In this document: in pieces, positions 32,108 through 40,602 of the stretch
Numbering within the stretch: position 1 is the first letter of the stretch
Layout: the number at the start of each line of letters is the position of its first letter
From: Halobacterium litoreum
GTDB lineage: Archaea; Halobacteriota; Halobacteria; Halobacteriales; Halobacteriaceae
Assembly (NCBI RefSeq): GCF_021233415.1
Contig: NZ_CP089466.1
Span: 930,001-994,000 of the forward strand
Reading direction: 5' to 3'
DNA length: 64,000 nucleotides
Position numbers and translations under genes: made by a program
The notes under the pieces: model-generated
Databases searched by the model: none
What the model was told of the DNA's origin: nothing
What the model saw: the letters and a program-made list of their open reading frames with translations, nothing else

Positions 32108-32590
32108 TTAGTCGGGGTCCTTTGTGTGCGTGTCGCTTTCGAGCGGTTTCTCCAGTGTGACCCGATGCGGGGCGTAGCCCCGGCGCTCGTAGAGGCGGCG
32201 CGCGGCGGCGTTGTCCCAGAGCGCTTCGACGGCGAGCACGTCCGCGCCCTGCTCGCACAGGCGGGCTTCCGCGCGGTCGAGGAGCGCGGAGCCGACGCCG
32301 TCGCCGCGGGCGTCGGGTGCGACGTAGACGTTGTCGACGACGCCGCGGTCGGCGTCCGTGTCGTAGAGCCCGGTTTCGACGTGGAACATCACGAAGCCGA
32401 CCGGGACGCCGGCGTCCTCGGCGACGAGACAGCCGTCCGCGTGGACGTACTGGCGCACGAGGTCGCGGGCCTGCTCGCGGTTCTCCGCGGCGAGCAGGTG
32501 GGAGCCGTGGTCGCGCTGTTCGTCGGCGAGCGCCACCCAGAGTTCGGTGACGGCCGCGACGTCGTCGCCCGTCGCGGCCCGCACCGTCAT
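32108..32590 (-). CDS. GNAT family N-acetyltransferase
   Basis: 160 aa, the normal size. It opens TVRAATGDDVAAVTELWVAL. The acetyl-CoA loop is APDARGDGVGSALLDRAEARL near 92-112 (R-x2-G-x-G/A), and the C-terminal strand-helix is AARRLYERRGYAPHRVTLEKPL, in parts ARRLYERRGY. Substrate is unknown; the overall type is like RimI/ribosomal-protein or small-molecule acetyltransferases. Its ATG overlaps the stop of pgk, so they are expressed together. Confidence 0.85.
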   Translation of the reverse strand: MTVRAATGDDVAAVTELWVALADEQRDHGSHLLAAENREQARDLVRQYVHADGCLVAEDAGVPVGFVMFHVETGLYDTDADRGVVDNVYVAPDARGDGVGSALLDRAEARLCEQGADVLAVEALWDNAAARRLYERRGYAPHRVTLEKPLESDTHTKDPD

Positions 32591-33786
32591 CGGTCGAGGG
32601 CCTCCACCGCGGCGAGGGATTCGCCGGTGAGCAGGCGGAGCGCCGCGCCGCCGCCCGTGCTCACGTGGTCGAACCCGGAGAGCCCGAACCGCCGGATGGC
32701 GGCCGCCGTGTCGCCGCCGCCGACGATGGTGTACTCGGCGCCGGTCGCGGCGTCGAACACGCCGCGGGTGCCGTCCGCGAACAGGTCGTCCTCGAAGACC
32801 CCCGCAGGGCCGTTCAGGACCGCCGTCCCGGTCTCCGCGAGCAGGTCGCCGTAGGCGGCGATGGTGTCGCTGCCCACGTCCATGACGGCCTCGTCGTCCC
32901 GCGGCGGGAGCTCCGAGACTGCGAGTTCGACGCGTTCGCCGTCGCGCTCGACGGCCACGTCGACCGGGAGGCGGATGCGGTCGCCGTGCTCGTCGAGGAG
33001 GGCGTTCGCGCGCTCGATTTCGCTCTCGTAGCCCCGGTCGTGGATGAACTCGGTGCTCTCCCGACCGACGTCCACGCCGCTCGCCGCGAGGAAGACGTTC
33101 GCGACGACGCCCGTGACGAGCACCGTCTCCGCGAGGCCGTGTTCGAGCGCGTGCTCGGCGACCGTGACGGAGTCCGGCACTTTCGCGCCGCCGACGACGT
33201 ACGTGCGGGGCGTCGGCGTCTCCTCGATGCTCCCGAGCACGTCGAGTTCGGCCTCCATCACGCGGCCCGCGTACGACGGCAGGACCTCGGGGAAGCCGAC
33301 GAGCGACGGCTGAGAGCGGTGCGCGGCGGCGAACGCGTCGTTCACGTACGCGTCGAGCGCGGGCGCGAGCCGAGAGACGAGGAACGTCTCGGCGGCCCGC
33401 GACGGCTCGAACTCCATGTACTCCTCGCTGTAGAAGCGCGTGTTCTCTAAGAGGACCGCCTCGCCCGCGTCGAGGTCCGCGACGGCGTCGCGGGCGTCCG
33501 CGGAGAAGGTGGCGTCGCAGTACGCGACCTCGCGGTCGAGGAGTTCTCCGAGGCGGTCTGCGTGCGGTTCGAGGCGCGCGAACTCGTCGCCGCCCGGCCG
33601 TCCCTGGTGGGCGAGAATCGCGACGCGAGCGCCGCCGTCGAGCAGTTCGGCCAGCGTGTCCACGTGCGCCCGCAGGCGAGCGTCGTCGGCCAGCGTGCCG
33701 TCGTCGGCCAGCGGGCTGTTGATGTCGACCCGTACCCCGACCGCGGTGTCCATCGCGTCGAGGTCGTCGAGGGTCCGTATCGCCAT
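32587..33786 (-). CDS. pgk: Phosphoglycerate kinase
   Basis: 399 aa, standard archaeal length. Substrate-binding residues are in VGVRVDINSPLADDGTLADD (parts: RVDINSPL) and AHQGRPGGDEF. LLENTRFYSEEYMEFEP follows, then FVNDAFAA-like YVNDAFAAAHRSQPSL, VVGGAKVPDSV, and NGPAGVFEDDLF. The nucleotide site is YTIVGGGDTAAAIRRFG. It transfers phosphate between 1,3-bisphosphoglycerate and ADP in glycolysis/gluconeogenesis. The ATG at 33786 is chosen for the MAIRTLDDLD start typical of haloarchaeal Pgk. Confidence 0.95.
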   Translation of the reverse strand: MAIRTLDDLDAMDTAVGVRVDINSPLADDGTLADDARLRAHVDTLAELLDGGARVAILAHQGRPGGDEFARLEPHADRLGELLDREVAYCDATFSADARDAVADLDAGEAVLLENTRFYSEEYMEFEPSRAAETFLVSRLAPALDAYVNDAFAAAHRSQPSLVGFPEVLPSYAGRVMEAELDVLGSIEETPTPRTYVVGGAKVPDSVTVAEHALEHGLAETVLVTGVVANVFLAASGVDVGRESTEFIHDRGYESEIERANALLDEHGDRIRLPVDVAVERDGERVELAVSELPPRDDEAVMDVGSDTIAAYGDLLAETGTAVLNGPAGVFEDDLFADGTRGVFDAATGAEYTIVGGGDTAAAIRRFGLSGFDHVSTGGGAALRLLTGESLAAVEALDR

Positions 33787-33946
33787 GCAGACGTTTCGAC
33801 TTCGCCAGCCTGTAAAGGCGTTACTGTCCGGGGCGTGATTCGTTACTGTCCGAGCGGTGATTCTTCGGGTGTGGCGACGAGCCGAGCGGCGTCGAGTCCG
33901 TCGGCGCGTCGCGAGAAGTGGCCCGCGGGCGGCGGTTCGCGTCGGG

Positions 33947-34552
33947 TCAGACCGACCGGCACTCGGTACAGAGCAGGCGGCCGTTGACGTCCACGAGTTC
34001 GGTGGCGAGACTGCCACAACTCTCGCAGACGCCCTGTTCGGCGTAGTCGTTGGCCGGCGAGTCGGCGTACTCGTCTGCGGGCGCGTCGGCGAACTCGCCG
34101 CTCGGCTCGCTCGACTGGGCGCCGCCGCCGACGGCCTGTGCCTGTGCCGTGCGTTCCAGCGACCGGTCGGCGCGCTCGGTGATTGCGGGCGCGACGTCGC
34201 GGGCTTCGACGATGCCGCGGACGTCGTCGTCCTCGTCGACGACGAGGACGCGCGGGTCGCCGGTCCGCCCCATCACGTCGGCGGCCTCAGCGATGGAGGC
34301 GCCGAGCGGGAGCGACGCGGGCGTGGACTCCATCACGTCAGAGACGGTGACGGTGTCCGCGGCGCCGTCCTCCAGCAGGAAGTCGAAGACGGTGCCGGCG
34401 GTGACGACGCCCACGGGGTCGTTCCCGCGGAGGACGACGGCGCTGGTGGTGTGTTCCGAGCGCATCAGTTCGACTGCGTCGCGGAGCGCGTCGGCCTCGC
34501 TGACCCCGACGAACTCGTGTGACATCACGTCCCTGAGGGCCAAGTGAGTCAT
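33947..34552 (-). CDS. CBS-pair protein with C-terminal zinc ribbon
   Basis: 201 aa. Two CBS motifs occupy residues 5-60 (LRDVMSHEFVGVSEADALRDAVEL, VVLRGNDPVGVVTAGTV) and 68-125 (VSDVMESTPASLPLGASIAEAADVM, RVLVVDEDDDVRGIVEARDVAPA), shown here in parts. After an acidic linker the end is CESCG-x14-CTEC, a zinc ribbon. CBS pairs bind adenosyl ligands and regulate partners; target unknown. The gene stands alone between pgk and the divergent uridine kinase. Confidence 0.85.
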   Translation of the reverse strand: MTHLALRDVMSHEFVGVSEADALRDAVELMRSEHTTSAVVLRGNDPVGVVTAGTVFDFLLEDGAADTVTVSDVMESTPASLPLGASIAEAADVMGRTGDPRVLVVDEDDDVRGIVEARDVAPAITERADRSLERTAQAQAVGGGAQSSEPSGEFADAPADEYADSPANDYAEQGVCESCGSLATELVDVNGRLLCTECRSV

Positions 34553-34730
34553 GTGAACACCTAGCAGTCAAGTGGGCTAAAAGGTATCCCCGAAACGCGT
34601 ATGCCACGCACTCGCGTACTTCACTGGGGCTCGGTCGGCGCGCAGTCGTGTCGGCTCGTTTGCGTGAGTTCGGGCGCGACCGGCGCCGAAACGCTGGATT
34701 CAACACCGCTCGCGCGCGTGCCGTGAAGCA

Positions 34731-35390
34731 ATGACCATCCCGTCGTTCGCCATCGGCATCGCCGGTGGGACAGGCGCCGGCAAGACGACGGTCGCCCGCG
34801 AAATCACCGACAACGTCGGTGAAGCCGTGACCCTCGTCCCCCTCGACAACTACTACGAGGACCTCAGTCACATGGACTTCGAGGAGCGCGCGAACGCCAA
34901 CTACGACCACCCGTCGGCCTTCGAGTGGGAGTTGCTGCGCGAGCACCTCGACGCCCTGCTCTCCGGCCAGACCGTCGAGATGCCCCAGTACGACTTCGAA
35001 GAACACCTCCGCAAAGAGGAACGCGTGACGGTGGAGCCGACGGACGTCATCGTACTGGAGGGGATTCTCGCGCTGTACGACGACGCCCTCAACGACATGC
35101 TCGACCTCCACATCTACGTCGAGACCGACGCCGACGTCAGGATTCTCCGGCGCATCGAGCGCGACGTCGTCGAACGCGGCCGCGACCTCGAAGGCGTGAT
35201 GGAGCAGTACCTCTCGACGGTGAAGCCGATGCACGAGCAGTTCATCGAACCGACGAAGAAAGACGCCGACATCATCATCCCGGAGGGCGCGAACTCCGTC
35301 GCGGTGAACCTCTTAGAGGAGAAAGTGCAGGCCGAGAGCTCCGAGATGGCGGCGTGGGCCGCGCGCGACGACGACCGCTACGAGACCTGA
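34731..35390 (+). CDS. udk: Uridine kinase
   Basis: 219 aa. Walker A is GIAGGTGAGKTTVAREI near 9-25. VPLDNYYEDLSHMDFEERAN carries the substrate-binding DNYY, NYDHPSAFEWELL the YDHP motif, and VIVLEGILALYD the Walker B-like strand. The LID region is RILRRIERDVVERGR. All are typical for Udk, which phosphorylates uridine and cytidine in pyrimidine salvage. The ATG at 34731 fits the family start MTIPSFAIGIAGG. It stands as a single gene. Confidence 0.93.
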   Translation: MTIPSFAIGIAGGTGAGKTTVAREITDNVGEAVTLVPLDNYYEDLSHMDFEERANANYDHPSAFEWELLREHLDALLSGQTVEMPQYDFEEHLRKEERVTVEPTDVIVLEGILALYDDALNDMLDLHIYVETDADVRILRRIERDVVERGRDLEGVMEQYLSTVKPMHEQFIEPTKKDADIIIPEGANSVAVNLLEEKVQAESSEMAAWAARDDDRYET

Positions 35391-35415
35391 ACGCCGGCGG
35401 CGGCGCGGAAACGCG

Positions 35416-35739
35416 CTACTCGGAGGGGTGGTACTCCCACATGTTCGCGCGCCGCATCGCCTTCCCGGTCGCGCGGTGGAAGGCGATTTTCGTCTCGAAC
35501 TCGGCGTCCTCGACGTGCTCGAAGATGTCCGACACGGAGACGACCTTCTTGTGGTTCAGGCGCACCGGCCAGTCGCCGAACTCCTCGACGAACTCGTCTT
35601 TCGCCAGCGGGAAGTCGTCGTCCTCGTCGACCATCTTCGAGAGGACCGCCATCCCGTAGTTTCGGCCGCCCTCGCTCCCCTTCTCCCCGTCCGGGTCGTG
35701 AATCCAGTCGCGCCCCGAGGGGTCTTCCATCTCTGCCAT
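35416..35739 (-). CDS. Small conserved haloarchaeal protein (DUF5785-like)
   Basis: 107 aa, acidic, no membrane segment. It contains GEKGSEGGRNYGMAVLSKMV, DEFVEEFGDWPVRLNHKKVVSVSDIFEHV (parts: FGDWPVRLNHKKVVS) and a C-terminal MRRANMWEYHP. I believe this is the haloarchaeal DUF5785 family but cannot confirm the number. Function is unknown. The start is preceded by a 12-bp inverted repeat (35766-35803) that would overlap the promoter. Confidence 0.7.
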   Translation of the reverse strand: MAEMEDPSGRDWIHDPDGEKGSEGGRNYGMAVLSKMVDEDDDFPLAKDEFVEEFGDWPVRLNHKKVVSVSDIFEHVEDAEFETKIAFHRATGKAMRRANMWEYHPSE

Positions 35740-35765
35740 ACGTCAGTCGTTCCGCGCTGGCCCCA

Positions 35766-35803
35766 AAACGGTTTCTCAATCAGCGCGCCAGGAGAAACCG
35801 TTT
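35766..35803. promoter_or_regulatory. 12-bp perfect inverted repeat, putative operator
   Basis: AAACGGTTTCTC (35766-35777) and GAGAAACCGTTT (35792-35803) with a 14-base centre. It covers positions 27-64 upstream of the small gene at 35416-35739, where TATA/BRE would lie. The rest of 35740-36306 has no other convincing gene. Confidence 0.5.
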
Positions 35804-36157
35804 AGTGGCTGGTCGTTGGACGTTCAGTCGTAGTTGCACACCGCCTTCAGGTCGACCGCGACTCGCTGACTGCTCGGTGATTCGTCGTTTCCGGCTCTCG
35901 ACGATGCCGGCGGTCGCGTGACGCGGTTCGGCCGGCTCGCCGGCTGTGGGCGCCCCGACGACCGACCGCGACGAGCGGTCCGGTGGCTGGGCGTCGCGCT
36001 GTCCGGTACTCGGCACGAGCGCTGCGGGCCCGCAGTTCCGACTGTCTCTCGCCTCGAGCAGTCGCCGTCTTTTGCGCCCCGGAGCGCTCGCTGACCCGTT
36101 CGTCCACCGACGCGAGCCGCCGAACCACGCACATTGCCACGCGACACGCCGACACGA

Positions 36158-36253
36158 CCGCCGCATCGAACACAGACAGAACTGCTGTATCGAACGCCGC
36201 CACGACCGCCGTATCGAACGCCGCTACGACCGCCGAATCGGACGCCAACACGA
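36158..36253 (+). repeat. Four 24-bp tandem repeats
   Basis: Units resemble CCGCCGTATCGAACGCCGCC plus ACGA and repeat four times with drift. Read in the frame of the downstream methyltransferase they give T-A-(A/V/E)-S-(N/D)-x3, eight residues per unit. The stretch lies in a low-complexity region that may or may not be translated. Confidence 0.6.
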
Positions 36254-36306
36254 CCTGCGACGCTCACCGGCCCGCCGCCGAACCGCCGGCGCCCGACGCG
36301 CCCGAG

Positions 36307-37455
36307 GTGGTCGCCGTGACGCGCTCGGGCGAGGAGTTGGCGCTGGAGGCGCGGGTCGACGACGCGCCGCCGGAGTACCGCTTCCGGACCGCGGACGGCG
36401 TCTGCTCGAAGGACGCTTTCCGGCCCGCCGAACTCCTGCTCGCCGACGCGCTCTGGGAGGATGCGTCGGACCGACTGCTCGTCTTGGAGGGGAACTACGG
36501 CGTCGTTCCGACGGTGCTCGCGGGCGCCGCCGGGCGCGTCGCCGTCACCGAGTCGAGCGCCCGCGCTGCGAATCTCTGCGAGCGAAACGCCGCGTCGAAC
36601 GACGCCGACGTGGACGTTTCGCTCGTCGCCGACCCCGCGTCCGTCGGCGGCGAGTTCGACGCCGTGGCGTACGCGCCGAAACCGTACACGCCCCTCGACG
36701 TCGCCGCTCAGCGCATCGCGAACGCCGCGGAACTGCTCGCTCCCGGTGGACGGGTCTACGTCGCCGCCGCGGACGACGCGGGCGCGTCGCGGTACGAATC
36801 GTACCTTGGGGAGGTTCTGGGCGACGCGAGCGAGGTTCTGGCCCACGACAGGTGTCGCGTCCTCCGAGCGACGCGCTCCGAAGCGCCGGGTGCCGGGAGT
36901 GCCGAAGCACCGACGTACGTCGAAGCGCGAGCGCTCGCGCCGACCGTCGACGGCGTCGACCTCGAACTGGTGTCCGTTCCGGGGCTGTTCGCTGCCTCGG
37001 CACTGGACCACGGCACTCGCCTGCTCGCGGAGACGGTGGCCGTCGCCGACGGCGACCGCGTGCTCGACCTCTGCTGTGGGTACGGCGCGCTCGGCGCGTA
37101 CGCCGCCGCGAGCGCGGACTGCGAAGTGTGGCTGACCGACGACGACCGCGTCGCGACGGCCTGCGCCGAGTGCAGTCTCGACGCGACGGGCGTCGAGGGC
37201 ACCGTGGTGACTGCCGACGGCGCGAACGGTGTTCGCGGGCGGACGTTCGACACGATTCTCTCGAATCCGCCGACCCACGCCGGTGACGGCGTCCTGCGGG
37301 AGTTGTTCGCGGGTGCGCGAGACGTGCTGGCGGCGGACGGCGAACTGTGGGCCGTCCACCACCGCGACCTCGACCTGCGGCGGCACCTCTCGGCGTTCGA
37401 GACTATCGAGGAGCGCGAGGCGGGCGAGGAACACGTCGTCTTGCGAGTGTTCTGA
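36307..37455 (+). CDS. RsmC-like class I SAM-dependent methyltransferase
   Basis: 382 aa from GTG 36307. Two methyltransferase-like folds are in tandem as in RsmC/RlmG. The N-terminal one (LLADALWEDASDRLLVLEGN, YGVVPTVLAGAAGRVAVTES) is a degenerate copy. The C-terminal one has the SAM motif RVLDLCCGYGALGAYAA near 250 and the base-flipping motif SNPPTHAGDG, as in 16S rRNA guanine-N2 methyltransferases. The frame stays open upstream to a GTG at 35983, but those 108 codons are Ala/Thr/Arg-rich and contain 24-bp tandem repeats, so the shorter start is preferred. Substrate is presumably rRNA. Confidence 0.75.
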   Translation: MVAVTRSGEELALEARVDDAPPEYRFRTADGVCSKDAFRPAELLLADALWEDASDRLLVLEGNYGVVPTVLAGAAGRVAVTESSARAANLCERNAASNDADVDVSLVADPASVGGEFDAVAYAPKPYTPLDVAAQRIANAAELLAPGGRVYVAAADDAGASRYESYLGEVLGDASEVLAHDRCRVLRATRSEAPGAGSAEAPTYVEARALAPTVDGVDLELVSVPGLFAASALDHGTRLLAETVAVADGDRVLDLCCGYGALGAYAAASADCEVWLTDDDRVATACAECSLDATGVEGTVVTADGANGVRGRTFDTILSNPPTHAGDGVLRELFAGARDVLAADGELWAVHHRDLDLRRHLSAFETIEEREAGEEHVVLRVF

Positions 37456-37518
37456 GTTGGAGCGGCGCCGACTGGTGGCGTAGCGAGCGCTGCGCGACCG
37501 AAATCGAGAGGACGGAAG

Positions 37519-37600
37519 CGGTGAGGATGGGATTCGAACCCATGAGGCTGACGCCACCGGTTTTCAAGACCGGCGCATTAGGCCGCTCTGCCACCTCACC
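37519..37600 (-). tRNA. tRNA-Ser (anticodon TGA)
   Basis: Class II tRNA. Acceptor GGTGAGG/CCTCACC, T at position 8, anticodon arm CCGGT-CTTGAAA-ACCGG with anticodon TGA, a long variable arm, T arm ATGGG-TTCGAAT-CCCAT and discriminator G, the serine identity base. No intron. Confidence 0.92.
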
Positions 37601-37692
37601 GCGCGGTCGGACGTAGCAGGGAGGGACGGTTGAAACTGTCGTTGTCCCCCGGTCGGCGAGCGGGTGGAGAGCGACTCGGTGGGGTTCGTTCG

Positions 37693-37722
37693 CTCCCCCA
37701 CCCCGGATTTCGAGTGTTTCGG
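37693..37722 (-). repeat. ORB-like repeat 1
   Basis: Minus strand: CCGAAACACTCGAAATCCGG followed by GGTGGGGGAG. The core ACACTCGAAAnCCGGGG is shared with the four other copies. It faces the gene from the left. Confidence 0.6.
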
Positions 37723-37821
37723 CGAGAGAGAAGGAGTGATTGTTCGGGAGTGCAGAGAATCGTGGACGAACCGGGCGGTGGAACTGGCAGCGAAACGACA
37801 GGGGGCGACGAGCAGACCACA

Positions 37822-37850
37822 CTCCCACCCCGATTTGCAAGTGTTTTCGG
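37822..37850 (-). repeat. ORB-like repeat 2
   Basis: Minus strand: CCGAAAACACTTGCAAATCG followed by GGGTGGGAG. Same orientation as repeat 1. Confidence 0.6.
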
Positions 37851-38069
37851 ATTCGGAAGCGGGGTCGTTCGGAGGTGGGGAGACGCTCGGAGATGGGAGG
37901 TTCCCAGAGGCGGGAGACGCTCGGAAGTGAGAGATGCCCGGAAGTGGGAGTGGTTAGGGGGTCGAAGGCCGTTCGGCAACGGCCGTCGTTACACGAGCAA
38001 CACGGGAAACTCAAGAAACTCTCGAACCAGTAGTATTATGTGTCGGGTGGTCGAACTGGTGCAGTAGCG

Positions 38070-39263
38070 ATGAAGACGCCGTTCCGCGACCGCGTCGAGC
38101 TGTTCACCAACAAGGACGTCCTGAAAGACCACTACGAGCCCGACGAGATTCTCGAACGGGACGAGGAAATCGACCAGTACGCCAACGCCCTCCAGGACGT
38201 GGTCGACGGCTGGGAGCCCGACAACGTCTTCGTCTACGGGAAGACGGGTGTCGGGAAGACAGCCGTGACGCGGTACATGATGGACGCGCTGGAGTACGAG
38301 GCCGCCGAACGGGACGGCGTCGACAGCGTCGTGAGCGTGGAAGTGAACTGCCACCACCACCCCTCGTCGTATCAGGCGGCAATCGCGCTCGTCAACGAAC
38401 TCCGCGACGACACCGACCGCGACCCTCTGACGACGGGGCTCTCGACCTCGGACGTTCTCAACGCGCTGTTCGACGAAATCGAGGCGCGAGAGGGAACCGT
38501 CCTCATCGTCCTCGACGAAATCGACAACCTCGGGGACGACGACATGCTCCTCTACCAGTTGCCGCGCGCGAAGACGAACGGCAACATCTCGGACTCGCAG
38601 GTCGCGGTGGTCGGCATCTCGAACGACTACACGTTCCGCAACGACCTCTCGCCGAAGGTGCAGGACACGCTCTGCGAGCGTGAAATCAAGTTCCCGCCGT
38701 ACGACGCAAACGAACTCGTCACGATTCTGGACGACCGCGCCGAGCGCGGCCTGCGCGGGGACGTCCTCGACGCGGGCGTCATCCCGCAGTGCGCGGCGCT
38801 CGCCGCCCGCGACCGCGGGAGCGCGCGACAGGCCATCGACCTCTTGCGGGAGTCCGTGAACGTCGCCATCGAGGACGAGCGCGAGACGGTCAGCGAGGGC
38901 GATGTGGACGCCGCCGTCGAGCGCGTCGAGCGCGGCCGCATCAAGGACTCCATCAAGGACCTCACGACCCACGGCCAGTACGTCCTGCTCGCGGTGACAC
39001 AGATGGCCGTCGAGGAGGAGACGCCGGCTCGCGCGAAGGAACTGTACGAGGTCTACGAACAGGTCGCGGCGGAGTACGCCTCCGAACCGCTCAGCCAGCG
39101 CAGCGTCCACGACCACCTCAACGACCTCTCGATGCTGGGATTCCTCCGACAGCACGACCGCAACTACGGCCGGGGCGGCGGCCAGTTCTTCGAGTACGAA
39201 CTCGACGTCGACGCGGAGATGGTCCACGAGGCCATCGCGGACGCGGACGAAGCCGGCGAGTAG
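38070..39263 (+). CDS. orc1: Orc1/Cdc6 replication initiator
   Basis: 397 aa. The AAA+ domain has Walker A VYGKTGVGKTAVTRYM near 67-82, Walker B VLIVLDEIDNLGDDD near 149-163, sensor-1 region VAVVGISNDYTFRNDL and sensor-2-type Arg in RDRGSARQAIDLLRES. The C-terminal winged helix includes YVLLAVTQMAVEEE, LSQRSVHDHLNDLSMLGFL and YGRGGGQFFEYEL. It binds ORB sites and loads MCM. ATG 38070 gives MKTPFRDRVELF. The flanking ORB repeats make this an origin-linked copy of the initiator, expected to fire the adjacent origin. Confidence 0.95.
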   Translation: MKTPFRDRVELFTNKDVLKDHYEPDEILERDEEIDQYANALQDVVDGWEPDNVFVYGKTGVGKTAVTRYMMDALEYEAAERDGVDSVVSVEVNCHHHPSSYQAAIALVNELRDDTDRDPLTTGLSTSDVLNALFDEIEAREGTVLIVLDEIDNLGDDDMLLYQLPRAKTNGNISDSQVAVVGISNDYTFRNDLSPKVQDTLCEREIKFPPYDANELVTILDDRAERGLRGDVLDAGVIPQCAALAARDRGSARQAIDLLRESVNVAIEDERETVSEGDVDAAVERVERGRIKDSIKDLTTHGQYVLLAVTQMAVEEETPARAKELYEVYEQVAAEYASEPLSQRSVHDHLNDLSMLGFLRQHDRNYGRGGGQFFEYELDVDAEMVHEAIADADEAGE

Positions 39264-39305
39264 GTGTCGGCACACCCACTCACACTGCGGGCTCGCTTCC
39301 CGAGG

Positions 39306-39332
39306 CGAACACTCGAAAACCGGGGCCTCCCC
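39306..39332 (+). repeat. ORB-like repeat 3
   Basis: CGAACACTCGAAAACCGGGG followed by CCTCCCC. Its core is identical to repeat 5 over ACACTCGAAAACCGG. Confidence 0.65.
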
Positions 39333-39387
39333 GTGTCTCGCTCAGTCTCTTCCAGTGTGCACACCGACCACCGCTCCCGTTCGCACT

Positions 39388-39414
39388 ATCACTTGCAAAC
39401 CGGGGTGCCCGCCC
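39388..39414 (+). repeat. ORB-like repeat 4
   Basis: ATCACTTGCAAACCGGGGTG followed by CCCGCCC; resembles repeat 2 (ACTTGCAAA). Confidence 0.6.
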
Positions 39415-39447
39415 GTGTCACTGTCCACGTCCCGGCCAGTTACTGAC

Positions 39448-39473
39448 AGAACACTCGAAAACCGGCGTCCCCC
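39448..39473 (+). repeat. ORB-like repeat 5
   Basis: AGAACACTCGAAAACCGGCG followed by TCCCCC, 142 bp after repeat 3. Confidence 0.62.
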
Positions 39474-39510
39474 GGCTAGCCTCGAATACCGCCGGCTTCG
39501 CGTTCGCGTC

Positions 39511-40275
39511 TCACTCCCGGACGAGGAACCGGTCGCCGTCCTCGGCTTCGACGCGGAGGCCGCGGTCCTCGACGAACGCGGTGGTGTACGCCGGGACGAG
39601 GCGGCCCGCCGCGCGGCGCGCCCGGAGTTCCGACACGAGCGAGACCAAGTCCTCGCCCGTGCGAACCCGGCCGACCGACGCCAGGAAGTCGACGTCGCGT
39701 CCGGCGTCGACGGCGCGCGCGTTCACGTTCTCCAGCGCCGGCGCCTCGAACGCGTCCGCGAAGTCTATCGGCTCCCGGAACCCCGCGAAGTAGAGTTGTC
39801 CCTCCCGCGCCGGGCCGAGCACCACCGGACTTCGGCGGAGTTTCATCGCGGCGCTGTCGACGTCCTTCCGGAGGAACAGCGGCGCGTCGGGTTCGAGCAC
39901 CGCCGCGGAGTTCGCGCCCTCCGACTCCAGTAAGTGCGTAATCGTGTTCCCGACGCGCGCCGACTTCGAGGAGCCGACCTGCACCTCGACGCGCGCGTCT
40001 TCGGCTTGCTCGTCGTCGAGCACGTCGTCGACGAGCGCGCGAACCGCCGCCTCGGCGTCCGCGCCCTCGGGGACGTGCTCGTCGGGCAGTTGGTCGTCCG
40101 ACCGGTAGTTCACGAGCAGGTCTCCGCCGCTCTCCGCGGCCGCGAGGAACGCGTCGGCGGCCATGGCCTCGTACAACTCCGTGGCTTCCGACGCCGAGAG
40201 CGGCGACGTTTCGGGGAGCGCGGGCAACACGAGTCCGTCCCGCGGCGGGTCCAGCGTGACAGCGACGACGGTCAT
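39511..40275 (-). CDS. DUF2064-like GT-A fold protein beside the origin
   Basis: 254 aa. MTVVAVTLDPPRDGLVLPAL, a helix SEATELYEAMAADAFLAA, NYRSDDQLPDEH, and later PVVLGPAREGQLYFAGFREP match the pattern of DUF2064/MobA-like nucleotidyltransferase folds (family motif VLGP-DGGYYL-G); here the catalytic-loop Asp is replaced by Glu/Gln residues (AREGQ). The gene runs toward the ORB repeats. In other haloarchaea I recall 'origin-associated' genes next to orc genes, and this may be one, unverified. Start ATG 40275 is chosen by the fold start. Confidence 0.65.
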   Translation of the reverse strand: MTVVAVTLDPPRDGLVLPALPETSPLSASEATELYEAMAADAFLAAAESGGDLLVNYRSDDQLPDEHVPEGADAEAAVRALVDDVLDDEQAEDARVEVQVGSSKSARVGNTITHLLESEGANSAAVLEPDAPLFLRKDVDSAAMKLRRSPVVLGPAREGQLYFAGFREPIDFADAFEAPALENVNARAVDAGRDVDFLASVGRVRTGEDLVSLVSELRARRAAGRLVPAYTTAFVEDRGLRVEAEDGDRFLVRE

Positions 40276-40392
40276 ACTCGGCTGTCGGTGCCCGCGGTGC
40301 TTGAACGCCGTGGTCCGGCGACGACCCCGGCTCCGGCACGTGGCGCCGGGACTCACCCGTGAATCTAAGTCACCGCCACCGGAACCCCCACT

Positions 40393-40602
40393 ATGCACAC
40401 GACGAAACTCCTCGCCGGCCTCGCGCTCGCGTCGATTCTCGGATTCCTCGTCGGCGCCGCCACCGCCCTCCCCGGCGCGGTCGAGACGACCGCCGGCGTC
40501 GCCACCGCCGCGCTCGCCGCGCTGGTCGTCGTCGGCGTCGTGTTCGCCGGTATCGGCGGCGCGGGGCAGGCCGGCGACCGCGGCCGCACGCCGTACTGGT
40601 GA
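40393..40602 (+). CDS. Small two-helix membrane protein
   Basis: 69 aa. Two hydrophobic segments (LLAGLALASILGFLVGAATA and TAGVATAALAALVVVGVVFA) are followed by GGAGQAGDRGRTPYW. It has clean haloarchaeal codon use and stands divergent from the DUF2064-like gene. No known function. Its stop codon lies in the first unit of a 29-bp tandem duplication. Confidence 0.65.
   Translation: MHTTKLLAGLALASILGFLVGAATALPGAVETTAGVATAALAALVVVGVVFAGIGGAGQAGDRGRTPYW

Larger units (their letters stand above)
37601..38069. other. Left half of replication origin, upstream of orc1
   Basis: 469 bp without a gene. It holds two ORB-like repeats (37693-37722, 37822-37850), several G/T-rich blocks, repeats of the type GGAGACGCTCGGA, and an AT-rich stretch (38007-38042) just before the orc1 start that serves as promoter and may also be the unwinding site. 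Confidence 0.65.
39264..39510. other. Right half of replication origin, downstream of orc1
   Basis: 247 bp without a gene. It carries three ORB-like repeats in plus orientation, opposite to those left of orc1. The arrangement is two inward copies, orc1, then three copies in the other direction. Confidence 0.65.
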
